A program made the position numbers and the translations under genes. From contig OX336355.1 of NCBI GenBank assembly GCA_946902875.1, positions 11,210,847-11,274,846 of the forward strand: a DNA stretch of 64,000 nucleotides. Direction: 5' to 3'. Below the pieces are notes generated by a model that was given only the letters and a program-made list of their open reading frames with translations, was not told the DNA's origin and did no database searches. The stretch is from Nematopogon swammerdamellus (Eukaryota; Arthropoda; Insecta; Lepidoptera; Adelidae). Below are positions 1 to 12,689 of this stretch, in pieces; the stretch's first letter is position 1; the number at the start of each line of letters is the position of its first letter.

Positions 1-927
1 TTTTTTGGTCAGGTGTATGAAGGTAAATTTGTGGGTTAGGTTCGAATTACAAAAAAATTATCATGTGCATTTAAAAGTCAGTTAAATGAAAGAAGCTCCG
101 CGATTAAGCCTGCATAATCAGCAATGTTATAGTGTCTTTGTTGCACAGGGCTGTCTGGAAGAATGTGATTTCGACTAATCAATATGACATAGAAAAGAAA
201 ATAATTGTTTTTTTTTTCCTTAAGAAAATCTTTCTTTAAGAGACGCTACTAAGTCTAGTACAAAATTATTCATTTTGTTTTATCAGTACGCAGTAGAAAG
301 TGACGGTTTTTATTTTCACAGAATAAGATAATGCCTCTTAAGTAACTGACTTCTAAAATATAAAAAGCTTGCAACAAAATCATTTCTCACTATCAGTGGA
401 TTGCGGAGAACGCCAAATCTTGAATGAATATAAATGATATGGACATCCGAGTCCCCGCAATCGGCCACAGACGGAACCTTCAAATCTGTCATTGTCACAT
501 TTGAATACGACCAAACGGAAATGGGAGAAAAAAATAATGCGGCGCCATTTTTGACGATCATCACTGTGTTTCGAGTTTTGCGAAATAGTATCCTTATGGT
601 ATATAAACACGTCGCGGGGCCCTTTCACCAGTATGTTCTCCAGCTTATTTGGAGACGAAAGCAAATCATAGTTTTAATTTATAAATCCAATACTTTCGAG
701 GTACTTATTGGTTTGATTATTGATTTTGTCATCGGAGATAAAAGTCGAGGTGAGTAGCAGTCGCCTCGCACTCCTGCCGCTGTTCGCACCCATACCAGAT
801 TTTTTTTTAAATAAAAAAATATTTTTTTAAATAGTTGATTGTAAGCTTTTTTCACCAATCGTGATGCGATGTGTGCTAAGGCGGTATAGTGGCAATACTT
901 TTAAGATCTGCTATCTAATCACCTGAT

Positions 928-1060
928 ATGATAGATAACAGAAGGGAGACCCTGAAGTGGTTGGTCGAAAACCTGCCAGACCGAAGTCACGATGTACCGG
1001 CCTATAGCGACAGTGGCCGACAAGCATTAGTCGCCGTAAGTCACGCAGCAAAGGGATTAG
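928..1060 (+). CDS. Weak candidate exon, product unknown
   Basis: ATG at 928 follows an in-frame stop at 916-918 and opens a frame with gene-like composition (motifs ETLKWLVENLP, DSGRQALVAVSH). It ends at a donor-like site, TTAG|GTGAGA at 1061; another donor-like GTAAGT lies inside it near 1035. No similarity recognised, no partner exon seen. Could be chance. Confidence 0.2.
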
Positions 1061-1147
1061 GTGAGAACAATTTGAGAACCTTTTATGTTCTATTAAATTT
1101 GCGTACTTGAATTTTAAATTAAATTTTTTTAAATTTTATTTAATGTA

Positions 1148-1178
1148 AGTGGTGTAATTAAAATTTAATTACACCACT
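1148..1178. repeat. 31-bp near-perfect palindrome
   Basis: AGTGGTGTAATTAAA faces TTTAATTACACCACT across one central base. Confidence 0.7.
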
Positions 1179-2868
1179 CGATAGGTAAAGGATCAAAGAA
1201 TACGTACACGTATTCACGTAAAACACACGGTCGTGTCCATGACACAGCCACACCCCGATTTTTTGTTAGTAATTTCAACATGTTCTGTACTTAAAATTTT
1301 GGACAGTTGACTGATCTTAAAATGTGTTAGAAAAGTCGTGTTTCGTGTCAAGGTCTCTGTCCTAAGTACCTGAGATAAATAAATAAATAAACTTGCGGCC
1401 GATTTCACTATCTTCGCCTGATACGTAGCTGTCGGTTAAAGCCTGCCAAATGTGTGTGAAATGTCACTATAACCGACAAATAACTTTTGGATGATGACAC
1501 TTAACCGGAGGTTGTGAAACCGACCATTACAACTGTTAACAATGAATGTGGTGATCAAAATCACAACAAAGTGCAAGCACACACTGCTGCGCTAAGAGTT
1601 TTCTCATTGTCATAAAATTTCTTATTTAAACAGTCGAATGCAAATCGCAGTCTCACGGATTGAAATGGAAATGCGTCGGCATCGAAAATTGAAAATAAAT
1701 GTAATCTCCGTGAAAATAATGTAAGCTGGAGTTTGACACGCGCCCGAGACAGGCGTGGCTAAGTCGCTACTGAATGAAGTACGCGGGGCGCGGGGTGCGG
1801 GGCGGCGCCTTGAGATTTGGGGGACATTTTGCATGGCTGAATACATTATCGATTACAATGGGATTTTCTTTTTCTAATTTGTATTAGTATTATATTTGTA
1901 GATTGATACATTTATTTTTTATTATTTTAGATAAATGCAAACCGAAGATAATGATAACGATTAAAATTAAACATTTATATATATATAAAATTTTCTGGGG
2001 TTGTTTGATGTCCGATGCCAAAAACAACGACGTTATGGTGCCGAAATAAAGGAGTTTGAGATAGTCTCTTGACATTTTTCCATTAAATTTTGGGGAAAAG
2101 CAATCCACTTCAATCAAATTTTATTTATAATGTTATTATTATATGAATTATTTTATATGTAAGATGTGGTTATAATTTCAATTAGTTTCCTGCTTTAATT
2201 TTGAAATACACTTTTATTTATTTTTACGTATTTATTAAGGTTCGTGGGTGGAACGACTGCTTTTAAATTTTTTGCTGATTTTAAAAACAGCACTAGCCAT
2301 TTAAGAATTTAATTTTTTCAAAATTCTTATTTTTTATTACTAGAATGCTTTTATACCGCAAGAATAAAAATATGCAACAATATCATCCGTGCCCACATCA
2401 CACACGAGTAATCTGCTAGCGTGGCGAAATTCAACAAGAAACATTAATCATGCGCCGGATTTTATGCAAATTTACTAAAAACCCGCCTGATAAATGATTG
2501 GTCAAGCTTTCAGCTACTCGCATGGAAATGTGCCGACCCTTTGTCGTCTGTTTGTCCACTTCATTTTGTCATTACTCACTCTGTGATGTAATCTGCGTTG
2601 AAAGAAACTGGGCGAAACCAGTATTACATACTGGTGGGCCATTTCCAGTAAAGGATGTTTATTCATAAGGCTCGGATAGAGACTTGGTTCGAGAAGGACG
2701 AAACTATGTAAAAAAAATATATAAAAGAAAAGAAAAAAAACCACATACTTACGCACGAATTGACGCCTTACTTTTTTGAAATCGATTAAAGTATAATACG
2801 AGCACAATTTGTACTTAAAATACATTAAATAACTCATTAATTCGCTTCGCTTCGAGGCAAGCATACAC
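1179..2868. other. AT-rich, no gene seen
   Basis: A short GC-rich patch (about 1735-1820, GGGGCGCGGGGTGCGGGGCG) stands out; otherwise low-complexity AT sequence. A short minus frame at 2869-3060 (DALYSTLYSIISRELLDSS) looks gene-like but has no support. Confidence 0.6.
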
Positions 2869-3060
2869 TTAGGTGTCTTTAGGTGTGCCAGAAAACGTCC
2901 GGTTATTCCCCGACGAATCTAGTAGTTCTCTACTTATAATCGAATATAGAGTCGAGTACAGCGCGTCGTCGGTCGGTCTTGCGGCAGGACCGATGCCTGA
3001 CATATTTAGCGGTTTTGATTTTAGTTTGCATTTTTGGGATTGGTGTAACCCGGCAGCCAT

Positions 3061-3846
3061 CAGCCTATGCCACTCTTGGTTATAAACATTTCCACAACGC
3101 TTCGTTTTAAATAAGTACTTTCTTACCGAATACCAGACAACATAAAATTTTCAATGTTTTTTTATCGATTTCAAAATTCGATCAGATTTGTTTTATTCTC
3201 TCGTTGTTAGGTTTTATCAATGGGTTTAACCGTTATTTATTACCAATACTTTATCCTGGCATTTGACCAACTCAATAAAAACACACACACAACCACACAA
3301 ACTAACTTGAATGATTCGTCTGTCCAATGTCCATCAGCTCTTCCCCTAACCGGCCAAGATAAATGACCGCACTATACCGGATGGAGGAACGCTGTAGGCC
3401 GCGTAGTGAACATCACTCATAGTGCCACTATTGTGAACTGGTCATTTATCTACGGATTTGCGTATGCGATGCGTAATTAAAACTTGTGTAAGAACATTTT
3501 GGGGTTATCAGAATGAGGATTATTAGTGATTTAATTATACCTAAGTGTAATAATGAAAAAGAAAAAAATACACTAGAAAACTAGACAATTTATAGAAAAA
3601 CCTTTTACTTTTTTGTCTCGGAAAAACATGAGGATTGAGCTGGTGAAATTAATGTACTTGCCGTTACAACACCCTGTATATTTTAGTGTACCACGATCAA
3701 AGAAAGTTAGGTTTATGGTTTAAATTTTTCATACTAATCAAAACGATTCGTACCAAAGGCCTGTCGTTTAAGAGCTACAACAAATTTGTTAAATGTTATA
3801 TTGTACCTAACTAATGTATTAGAAGAATCACATTTACAAACGTAGT
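3061..3846. other. Anonymous non-coding
   Basis: A short CA run near 3280 and a possible weak inverted pair around 3360-3450 (AAATGACC / GGTCATTT). Nothing else supported. Confidence 0.5.
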
Positions 3847-4139
3847 AGTACTTTGGTCTCGAAATAATATTTCTTCTAAATCACACTATGCTAGTAAGCT
3901 GTACATAAACTTTTTCTAAGGCTTTCAAGGCGACCAGCGGTAAACAGTATGAAATATATGTCCATTTCACAGTCTGGTAGTTTGTGCCTTCGCTGTTCAG
4001 TACAAAAGCCTTTGTGTCCTACGGAATTCTGTGAAATCAGGAGGCTAATTCACTAGTACTAACTCGAAAATAGAGTACGATATTTCGAGTGGAATGGATG
4101 CATTTTGTATTTGAAATATTATTACGAGACCAAAGTACT
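3847..4139. mobile_element. MITE with 26-bp terminal inverted repeats (first of a tandem pair)
   Basis: The left end AGTACTTTGGTCTCG is mirrored by CGAGACCAAAGTACT on the right, with the inversion extending through AATAATATTTC. The interior (3850-4104) is repeated almost exactly at 4144-4398. Confidence 0.7.
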
Positions 4140-4143
4140 ACTA

Positions 4144-4398
4144 ACTTTGGTCTCGTAATAATATTTCTTCTAAATCACAATATGCTAGTAAGCTGTACAT
4201 AAACTTTGTCTAAGGCTTTCAAGGCGACCAGCGGTAAACAGTATGAAATATATGTCCATTTCACAGTCTGGTAGTTTGTGCCTTCGCTGTTCAGTACAAA
4301 AGCCTTTGTATCCTACGGAATTCTGTGAAATCAGGAGGCTAATTCACTAGTACTAACTCGAAAATAGAGTACGATATTTCGAGTGGAATGGATGCATT
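4144..4398. repeat. Second, right-truncated copy of the 3847-4139 MITE
   Basis: About 255 bp, nearly identical to 3850-4104 (a handful of differences). It keeps the left terminal repeat but its right end is lost after GATGCATT. The two copies are direct repeats 39 bp apart, with an inverted-repeat junction between them (about 4113-4168). Confidence 0.75.
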
Positions 4399-5416
4399 GT
4401 GTAATATGGATGGATGTGCGTGGTAATATTTAAACTGAGAAAAGAACGTAGCCTGCGATACTAGCTAGAATCCATAGAAAATTCGTCAGGCGTTCGTCCA
4501 TCCGTCTGTCCGTCCGTACGACGCGCCCGTGGCCCGTGCGGTCGTCCGCCCGAACCCACCCATCCGCCCTTCCGTCCGTCTGTATTTCTGTTACACGCGC
4601 TGTCTGCGGTGATTACTACGGAAAGTAAAGGCCAATAAATCTAAAATAAAAATAATAAAGTAGTCCATCTAGTCCTTATGACACGAGCATTACCTCAAAC
4701 GAATAAAGAGAAAAAAACATTTTTTTGGTCTGCAGCGGATGTGCGTCGGCGCGGGGCACGGAGCGACTGCGCATCACGCGCACTCGCTATGTGTGCAGAA
4801 GCAAATGCTACGGAACTCTCTCTGTGTGAACAACGTTCGCACTTGGTTTCTTTCAAGTTTTTTAATATTGATATAGAAATAGCTAATATTAAATAATATA
4901 ATAATATTAATTTTACCCGAAGCAGGTGCATACTCGATTCCCGATTTATCTTTTAGTAAATTGGTCTCCTGCGCTATAGTTTGCGGGTTTCCCAATGAAC
5001 CGTGGCATATTATATTTTGTGTGCTTTTGCAAACTCATGAAAGACAAATGCAGTTAAATTTCAAATGCATTCAAAATTACGGAGAATTTTTTGTTGACTA
5101 GCAATTTTGCACATTTACTTAGCTCGCAAAATCCTGGAACTGTTAAACCATTTTCATTTCATTTTAATATTAAGTGCAATGCTATTCATCCCACTCCGGT
5201 CAAGAAAAACATCAAGTGGAAACATTAAATTATAAAAAGACAGTCTTAGCGGTAGTGTGGACATGGACGATGGCGCCCACTGAAATTGGAAACTGCACTC
5301 AAAGACCGCATTGGTGCGCAAGAGGTACCTCTTAAAGAAAACGACTGATATTGCCTTGCGGGTGGCTATAATTTCATAAATTTATCAGTTCTGTAGGTTG
5401 TACCTGCGGTGATATC
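4399..5416. other. Non-coding with GTCC-rich and GC patches
   Basis: CCGTCTGTCCGTCCGTACG-type simple sequence near 4497-4585 and a GC-rich patch 4730-4800. The segment 4790-4870 recurs weakly near 58995-59065. Confidence 0.5.
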
Positions 5417-5631
5417 AACCCGCCCGGGTTGGTACCACCACACTGAACGAAACGTCGCGTCGGTCGAAACGGCTATGTAAATAGTTTGTGTTTTCCGTCC
5501 TGTTCAGTGTAGCCGGCACGACCGAAGGGAAGCACTGACATGGTACCTAGTTCACCCGGTGTTATGGGCTAACATTACGGATGTTATAGGTGATGTAGCC
5601 AATCGTGTCAGTTTCCATAAGAAAAAAAAAA
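5417..5631 (+). mobile_element. SINE B, headless
   Basis: AACCCGCCCGGGTTGG through GTGTAGCCGGCACGACC to GTGTCAGTTTCCATAAG and a poly-A tail. 5' truncated. Confidence 0.8.
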
Positions 5632-6198
5632 CATTTATAAGTTTGCCAAGGATCAAAGAGTGTTATTATATCGGTTGAACGCGTGTGCGAACCCGCCGGG
5701 CGGGGTCGTCGCTTGGATTTCTATTAAAAGCCGGAAGTATCGCCACTCTGTCTTCACAGGACGAACCTCGCAGATCCGACACGGCACATCCTGTACGGAG
5801 GGGGTTCGGGGACATCGATCATTTTGGTGACGTTTTACACAAGTACGTTTTTAGGGCATTCTACAATGGGTGTTTGAGTGACTACATTGCCGGGAACATT
5901 CTTAAAGCTAAAAAAATTATCTTTAACCGCCGACTCAAAAGGAGGGGTGTTATAGTTTGACGCCTCCGTCTGTCTGTGTGTCTGTGTTTGTCTGTGGCAT
6001 CGTAGCTCCCAAACGGATGGATGGATTTCTATGCGGTTTTTTTATTAGAATGCTGGTTTAACCGGGATGGTTCTTAGCTATGTTAGTAATCGAGTTATAA
6101 AGTAATTACGAAGTAATAAAACGTTACGTCTCACGGCATGACCGATTCGGATTTTTTTTTAAAAGCTTGAAATAAAAGTTAAATTACAGACTTAAAAA

Positions 6199-6368
6199 AC
6201 CCCGACCCTTAAAATGTTAAAAATAATTTCCGCTTACTTAAAGGAGTCGGGGACCGCTAAGTTAATAAAATATAAAAACTCTGAGCTGTGCGGGTATTTA
6301 CTTAGCGGTCCCCCAACTCCTTTAAGTAAGTAAACGGAAGTTATTGTTTTCTTTTTAAGGCTCGGCAG
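6199..6368. mobile_element. Inverted-repeat element with about 60-bp arms
   Basis: The left arm (CCCCGACCCTTAAAA to GGACCGCTAAG) is mirrored at 6301-6368 (CTTAGCGGTCC to TTAAGGCTCGG), with about 35 bp between. The right arm carries small indels. A foldback or MITE; family unknown. Confidence 0.65.
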
Positions 6369-6479
6369 TTTTTAAATTTGTAATTTAATATTATTAAATG
6401 TATTGCTATTACAAATATAATAATTCTAATGGTAGATTACTTTATTGTTCCAAAAGCATGTTACAGAAACAAGCACGAT

Positions 6480-7030
6480 ACGTTTTTTTTATGTACGGTA
6501 CGGCTGGCTGAGTCAGACCCCAAAGCACATGTTCCGACCAGCCAATATCACCTACGAGAAGGTACTCGTAGGTGCCATATCCGAGACTAACCCTTCGATT
6601 TCTGGCTATACTGGACTAGAGGAGAACACAGCCGAGGCTGATATGCGGCCATATTACAAGGGGATGGAATGGGGATAAGGTCAAGATGCCGTGCTAAAGG
6701 GCGACAGGTTCGCCACCTCTCACCTTCGCACGGTACTTCCACCGAGTCATGCAGCAGGTGGGTCTTCGTGCCTTACTTGCTGCTTGATCGATTGAATCTT
6801 GTTCGAATACTTTGCGAACGTGGTGGTCGGTGTTATGCTGTAATTTACCAGAGTTCTTGCAGCACAACACGGATTAGGTACTCTGCTTACCCCGATTGTC
6901 GGGATTCAGCGTGTGTGATATGTATTACATACAGTACGGTGGTACTAACCCAGGCTACAATTTGAGCCTACCACCTAGTACGGGGCAAGGGAAAGGACCT
7001 ACAGTTTTACACCGGTTCCGAATGGTGAAG
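6480..7030 (-). mobile_element. SINE A, split by an element C insertion
   Basis: Starts with the T-rich tail and runs through the conserved SINE A body (CCAGCCAATATCACC, CTGGACTAGAGGAGAACACA, TATGCGGCC). It is interrupted at 6659-6923 and resumes with CAGTACGGTGGTACTAACCC. The tRNA-like head is missing. A plus-strand SINE A tail (about 7048-7080) is attached at the right. Confidence 0.8.
6659..6923 (+). mobile_element. Element C inserted in SINE A, 6-bp target duplication
   Basis: 5'-truncated copy of element C ending in GTGTGATATGT. ATTACA is duplicated at 6653-6658 and 6924-6929, and SINE A is continuous across the gap, so element C is the younger insertion. Confidence 0.8.
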
Positions 7031-7273
7031 GTAGGTATGCAAGTTACACGTTACGTCACCCATACCGGATTACATAAAAAAATCCAAATTATTACGCAGT
7101 AGACCAGCGCATTGACCACTTGCGACTAGTTAAGGAAATTACATCATTATAACAAAATAATATAATCATTTGAACACTTTCAAAGATTCCTACTTCAAAA
7201 TTCCTTACACCCTCAGTGGCCGGTGATGATTTTTCCACCAAATATCAGCTAATGATCAAGGCGTGGACTATTT

Positions 7274-7424
7274 ACAGGGTGTCCCGCACATCCTGCAGCA
7301 GATTGATTGTCGGCACCTCCTACCGACAGGAAGAGGAAATGAACCTCCTCTGGGGAACATTAGCGAAGATACACCTCCTTAGACAATCATTACTCAAGGC
7401 TCTGTCATTATCGCGGACACCCTG
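7274..7424. mobile_element. Short TA-flanked MITE with CAGGGTGTCC ends
   Basis: Left end TA-CAGGGTGTCCCGC and right end GCGGACACCCTG-TA give roughly 12-bp inverted termini and TA target sites, as in Tc1/mariner elements. The termini resemble those of the 55651-57917 element. No coding content. Confidence 0.6.
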
Positions 7425-7587
7425 TACTTGAATAAACCTAATACATTATTGTAAATATTGTTCGTAGATATTATGTTGTCTCTTTAATTCGGCTGCGAAC
7501 GCAAAGGGGGGGATTGGAATTATTAGTTCCATGATGACAATATAACCTGACGCATGGGACCTGCCTCGCGTTCGCTAAGAAAATTAG

Positions 7588-7800
7588 CAAACTGAAGTGG
7601 CAGTGGGCTGGGCACATATCCCGATAACCGCTGGCGTAGACGAGACTCCCCCCCCCCCCCCCCCCGGCTTGCTGGACAGACGAGCTGGTGGTATTCTCAC
7701 ATTGCGCTTTGCTGTCTACGCCCGCCAGTCTAGGATACAGTTACTCCAATGGGCGTCGTCTCTTCGGCTGAAGTGCTCAGCCCACTGCCAATTGAGCTTA
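7588..7800. pseudogene. Two RTE-like LINE scraps joined head to head by a C18 tract
   Basis: On the plus strand 7588 onward encodes LKWQWAGHI. On the minus strand, from 7800 backwards, it encodes LNWQWAEHFSRRDD and then a DWR-like motif, the same LINE C-terminal region (compare 25690-25780). The two copies point toward each other, with 18 C residues (7648-7665) between them. Confidence 0.6.
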
Positions 7801-7916
7801 ACCACCCGGTGTCCAATATACTTTGGTACAATAGCAAACCAAACCTCTAACATGAATGCTGCAGTGGGTGTAATTTCATGTAGATACTGGGATGTATAAT
7901 CTTGTTGTCGAAACTA

Positions 7917-8085
7917 GGTGCCATGTTAATGTTTCCCTGCGGTCGTGCCGGCCGGGTACTCTAAACCGGACTGAAAACACGGATTATTTTTCACCACCAT
8001 TCCGACCGGCCTTCATTGTATGCGTTGGTACCAATTCAGGGATAAACCGATCCTACCTACCTAACCTGAATCTCCATCTGCTCTG
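7917..8085 (-). mobile_element. SINE B, old minus copy
   Basis: GGTGCCATGTTAATGTTTCC, GTCGTGCCGGCC and TGCGTTGGTACCAATTCAGG follow the SINE B order in reverse with many changes. Confidence 0.55.
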
Positions 8086-8535
8086 AACTTCAATTTAAGA
8101 AAATTCTGCAAGTTTTCTCGTCCATCAACAAAATGCGTGGAATATACCTACTCCATGCATTTAAGTATATAACTCTATAAAGGTACAATATATTCATAAC
8201 ACTCAGAAATCTCTGCTTATAGGTAGCAATCTCACTTTACGTCTCGACTGTGGACGGATGCAGTCGAAGGTAACCAGAATGTTTTGAGTTAAGTTTTACA
8301 ATGTTGTCTGTTCAATAGAAATAAGATATCTTACACAATCTGATATTTCTATTTCTGATTTTACTGTCAAATCAGCTGGTACGCATCCAACATTTTATGA
8401 CTTACTGCACTTATATCTTAGATATAATACAATCGTAAAGGCAAAACAAATTGTACATTGAATACATTCGAAAAAAAAACCAACCACGGCGACTTAGAAT
8501 AAGTAAATGAACATGTTAGAATAGTTTTTAAACCT

Positions 8536-8652
8536 TTTGTTTTTTTTATGTAAACCAGCATGGGTGGCTGTGCCGAGAGACCAATGGTGCAGTCGACAGA
8601 GCCAAAATCACCTCTCCTTGCTAAACCACGCTCAGTTAGGTGCCATGCCATG
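8536..8652 (-). repeat. SINE/LINE 3' tail fragment
   Basis: On the minus strand it ends CAGCCACCCATGCTGG, TTTACATAAAA, the tail seen in SINE A and in the LINE at 15082. A related scrap lies at 39995-40100 (minus). Confidence 0.5.
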
Positions 8653-10277
8653 TTTGTTTGTTTGTCTGTTTATGTGTACGCGCATCACGCAAAACCACTG
8701 AACGGATTTTGAACATCAATTGGTATAGTGTATACCCCGAAATAACATAATACATATAAAAAAAGTACCTTCATTTATACTTTTTTATATTTGATTCTTA
8801 CTTTATAAACACTTTCAAAATACTATACTACTTACTTATAAATACTTTCATTTATAAACACTTTTCTTTTCTTTGGTTTTGTCTAATTGAGGCGTTTTCT
8901 GTAGTATTGATTAGATATGATTTAGATATATGAGGCACGCTTCTGCATGAATCATCCAAGCAGAAGTGTTCCCCTGAGAGACGTCGGGTTCAAACATAGC
9001 TATGTAAATGTTATTGAAAATTTATTGTTATTAGTTTGGAGCAAGTCGCTAAGTGATATTCAAGAAAATTCGGCGCTGCTTTCCCGGGAAATATGTTCGA
9101 GAGATTTCCCTTATTTATGTATGAGAGAGAGCGGCGTTTCACATTCACAATGGAAAGGTTTCCGGGTGAGAGGTTTTAGTGATTGCTTCTGGAGGGAATG
9201 GGAGTGCTTGGAGAAGTAGAAAGCTGATTTGGAGCTACGATTGTTCGATTTTAACGATATGGCTCTTGATCGTGAGACATGCCATAGATGAGGTACCTAC
9301 TGATTTATTTATTGTTAGGCTTTCGTAACCGTATGGAAGCCCTTTATTAAGACTAGGTTGCCACTATTGAATCTATATTGAACCTAGAATAACGTTTTAA
9401 TGTAGATATAATATGTATATATAATATATTATACCATATATTATGTATACATATTTTTTTTAAAAGCAAAAATATTGTATTTATTTAACCTTTGAAACCT
9501 AGTAATACTAATTAAATAAAATTAATCTAATAAATAAATAAAAACTAAATACTAACATGTAAGACTTACTGTAAGTAAAAAAATTCGTCCGAAAGCTAGA
9601 ATTATATTATGCAGTTTTATTATTAAATGAAAATTACATTACCTCTCAGTTGATTTTCCGAATGTCCTTCCCAGAAATACCTAAACATAAAACCTAGAAT
9701 TTGGAAGAATAAAAAATATATATAATTTAACACCTATTTTTATTTAATTTTTCGATCGATCTAGAAGGTTGGAAAATCATTTACACCATAAAATAATTGC
9801 ATTTAAATTCATGAATGTTTATTTTCTACGTAGCGAAATAGTAATGGAGCAATAAACTGCAAGGCAGTAAGAATTCCGTCCCATTTGATCAAACAGCCGA
9901 ATACTAAACACCGAGCAATGAACCGAATGGAATCGCTCGGCTTCGTCAAAATTTCACTCAGTGGCTTGCAGAAGTGGGTTCACTACATTCAACATGGGAT
10001 GGCGGAGAAGCTACCGGAGTTTGATGTCTTCAGTTGCCGCCCACGACATTTTCAAGCTCGAGGTATGAAACATCTGGAGGTAACCAGGAATTTGCAGTAA
10101 CCAGGAATTGTTAGTTGAATATAAGCGTGGCCATTCAGCGAGGGAACGCTGCTTCGGTTCTTGGGACCACGTTAACCTTCCCAATGGAGGAGTTATTTAT
10201 TTTAATTTAGTTTTACTTTGATTTTAATCTGTTGTTTTTTCCATTTTTAATTCATGTTTTTAACACATAAATTACTA
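8653..10277. other. Non-coding, AT-rich
   Basis: Starts with the common motif CGCATCACGCAAAACCACTG. Short frames at 8947-9219 and 9885-10100 are unrecognised and have no splice or codon evidence. Confidence 0.5.
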
Positions 10278-10400
10278 GGCTAAAAAAATGAATAGAATAG
10301 AATAGAACAGAACATAGAGCAGAGCAGAACAGAACAGAAGAAAGCAGAACAGAACAGAATAGAATATAATAGATTAGAATGAGTAGAGTAGAATGGAATG
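10278..10400. repeat. (AATAG/AACAG)n microsatellite
   Basis: Imperfect pentamer array alternating GAATA and GAACA units for about 115 bp. Confidence 0.8.
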
Positions 10401-11379
10401 GCCTTGTAGTGGAAATATTAGTTTTATTTAGCTTAAATAGATCTTTACTTTATTAGTGTGCATCTATGAGTGTGCATCTATGAGAGATATTCTGTTTCTA
10501 CCGGTAAAATGTATGCCCAGAAAGTAGAATGTCGTTGGTGCCATAACTGCCTACAAGCGAGGGAAGTGAGAATGTAAGCAATGGTTGTATACGGACAGCG
10601 TGCGCTGGCGCGCGCTTGTGTGAGTGCGATATCGGCGCGCTTGTATGAAGACGGTTAACTAGTCTGTTTAAACTATGACGCGAGTGCGACTGCGACTCTT
10701 GGATCCCGCCCTGCACCCCGCACGCCACGCGCCGCTCGCCTCGGAGACCACCTTTGAATATTTCCTGCACTAAGTGCAATATTTTAAATTTTAATTTCAT
10801 TATTACCTAGTTCTAATTATTTTCTTTTTTTCTTCTTACCCAATAAATATATATGTGGTAAATAAATAAATGATTGGTTTTATTACATCAAGTCTTATCT
10901 TGTTGATTAATGTTACAATTAATAGTAAATTTTTTTTAAATAAAATGCGCTGTACGTACAGTTCATGATACATTTGGTGGCTATCATGATATAGTTTATT
11001 GTATGACTAAAAATGAAGGATCATTTAATCACAATGATTATTTATGATAAAGTGAGTAAGGTAGTGATCCCACTGGGCCGTGAATAGCAAGTGCCTTTTC
11101 GCTATCGCTAACAATTCCCATTCTTGTCGAAAGCCTACCAGCGTCAAATCACCGACTTGAACGACCCTTAGCTGTCAACGCCTCGCACAGAACAGATACG
11201 CACAAGAAACGGTGATATTAACAGGATTGGCAGTCATATAACAGTCGGCAATATGATGACATGCTACTTGAACTGATACACGAGATATATGTAATGTAAA
11301 TAGGCAGAGTCGTTAGATTCATAAGTAGGTATCATGTTTTGCTGTAAATATTAATGATATTGGAAGCGGTATTATGGGC
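10401..11379. other. Non-coding with GC-rich patch
   Basis: 10590-10750 is GC-rich with CpG (GCGCTGGCGCGCGCTTG), like a promoter or a repeat end; no TATA box or exon could be tied to it. Confidence 0.4.
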
Positions 11380-11507
11380 TAATTATGTGTAGCCGACATG
11401 AAATGAAGGGAAGCACTGACATGGCACCTAGTTCACCAGGTGTTATGGGCTGACATAACGGATGTTGTAGGTGTAGGCCAACCGTGTCAGATTCCATTAA
11501 ACAAAAT
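11380..11507 (+). mobile_element. SINE B, 3' fragment
   Basis: GTAGCCGACATGAAATGAAG to CCGTGTCAGATTCCATTAAA. Confidence 0.7.
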
Positions 11508-11663
11508 ATATATATATATTTCTACGTGACTATGTTATAATATTTATTATATTATATTATACTTACATTTATGGTACTAACAAAACATTGTGAATTGCGA
11601 TGTTCGTTTGTCAGTTCTTCTTCGCATTGAATTAGAACTGGTAGAGTTTTTGACGTGTCCAAG

Positions 11664-11706
11664 CGTAGTAAAGTAAAGTAAAGTAAAGTAAGTAAAGTAA
11701 AGTAAA
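11664..11706. repeat. (AAAGT)n microsatellite
   Basis: About eight pentamers with one shortened unit. Confidence 0.85.
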
Positions 11707-12689
11707 AAACGTTTAATTCTCGATCAGGAGGCAGTACAATAAATACACCTTAAAATAACAAGTTAACAATATAAAGCATAAAAAATAGAGATATACATAC
11801 AGTGCCCACCGCTATGACCGGAAAAGGATGTGACACAGCATGTGATTCCGTATAAGAAAATAACTACCCTTATATATATAAACCAAACGCTATGCCCAAA
11901 AAATTAACTAAGAAATCCTAAGTCTACACCGTACTCTATAGTAGTACAATTACATAATACAATAAACAATAAACTTTTTATATTTCTTAATCAGATAAAT
12001 GCAAAGCCTAAAATGAAGAGAAAAAATACGTCCCGATCAAGATCCGATGAGAAATAGGATTTTGGTGATGACAGCATAAGATTCAATATTGAATTGTGCA
12101 AGTTGACTCAACGCAGGAGTTGATATATTCTTTGTGTCACTTCTATTTCACTAATACATTTGTTCTATGTCGCGGTCGCTTCTCAACACTTCACGGGTAA
12201 TGATTTTGCTTTTCACGAATTTATGTAAGCGCCTCTGGGAAATGTAAGCGCCTTCTCATGAGGATAATACGCCGAGGAAACTCTACTACGGCGACTTATT
12301 CGAACAATATTAAATACCCACTACAAAAACAAATGCTTCACTATCAGCTATGTATCTGTCTGTACATATACAGGCTGTTCGGCACATCCACCCACAAAAT
12401 TTGTTTGTAGGTAAGTGGGGTCATTTGCAACGTTTTGACCCATGATACCTTTTGTCAGATGTCACGTCGTATCGAGATACGATTTTTTTTCTTTATTTTT
12501 GAAAATTACCAAAATCCCAGCTCTAAACCCTTGTAACTTTTTTGTTTATGATTGTATGAGCACGAAATAAAATTTATTGAATTTTACGATGTATCCTTGT
12601 TCTAGAAAAAATAATATTTGATGAAGTTATGTATGTAGCATAATAAATAATATAGTCATAAATTTATTCAAATAATTTTGGAAATTGGG

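Noticed and set aside
434..757. 107-codon plus frame ending near a GTGAGT donor
   Set aside because: Overlapping minus frames of similar length, no recognised domain and low-complexity C-terminus; the donor alone is not enough.
2869..3060. 63-codon minus frame with gene-like composition
   Set aside because: Not recognised, no splice sites matched, and a plus frame of the same length overlaps it.
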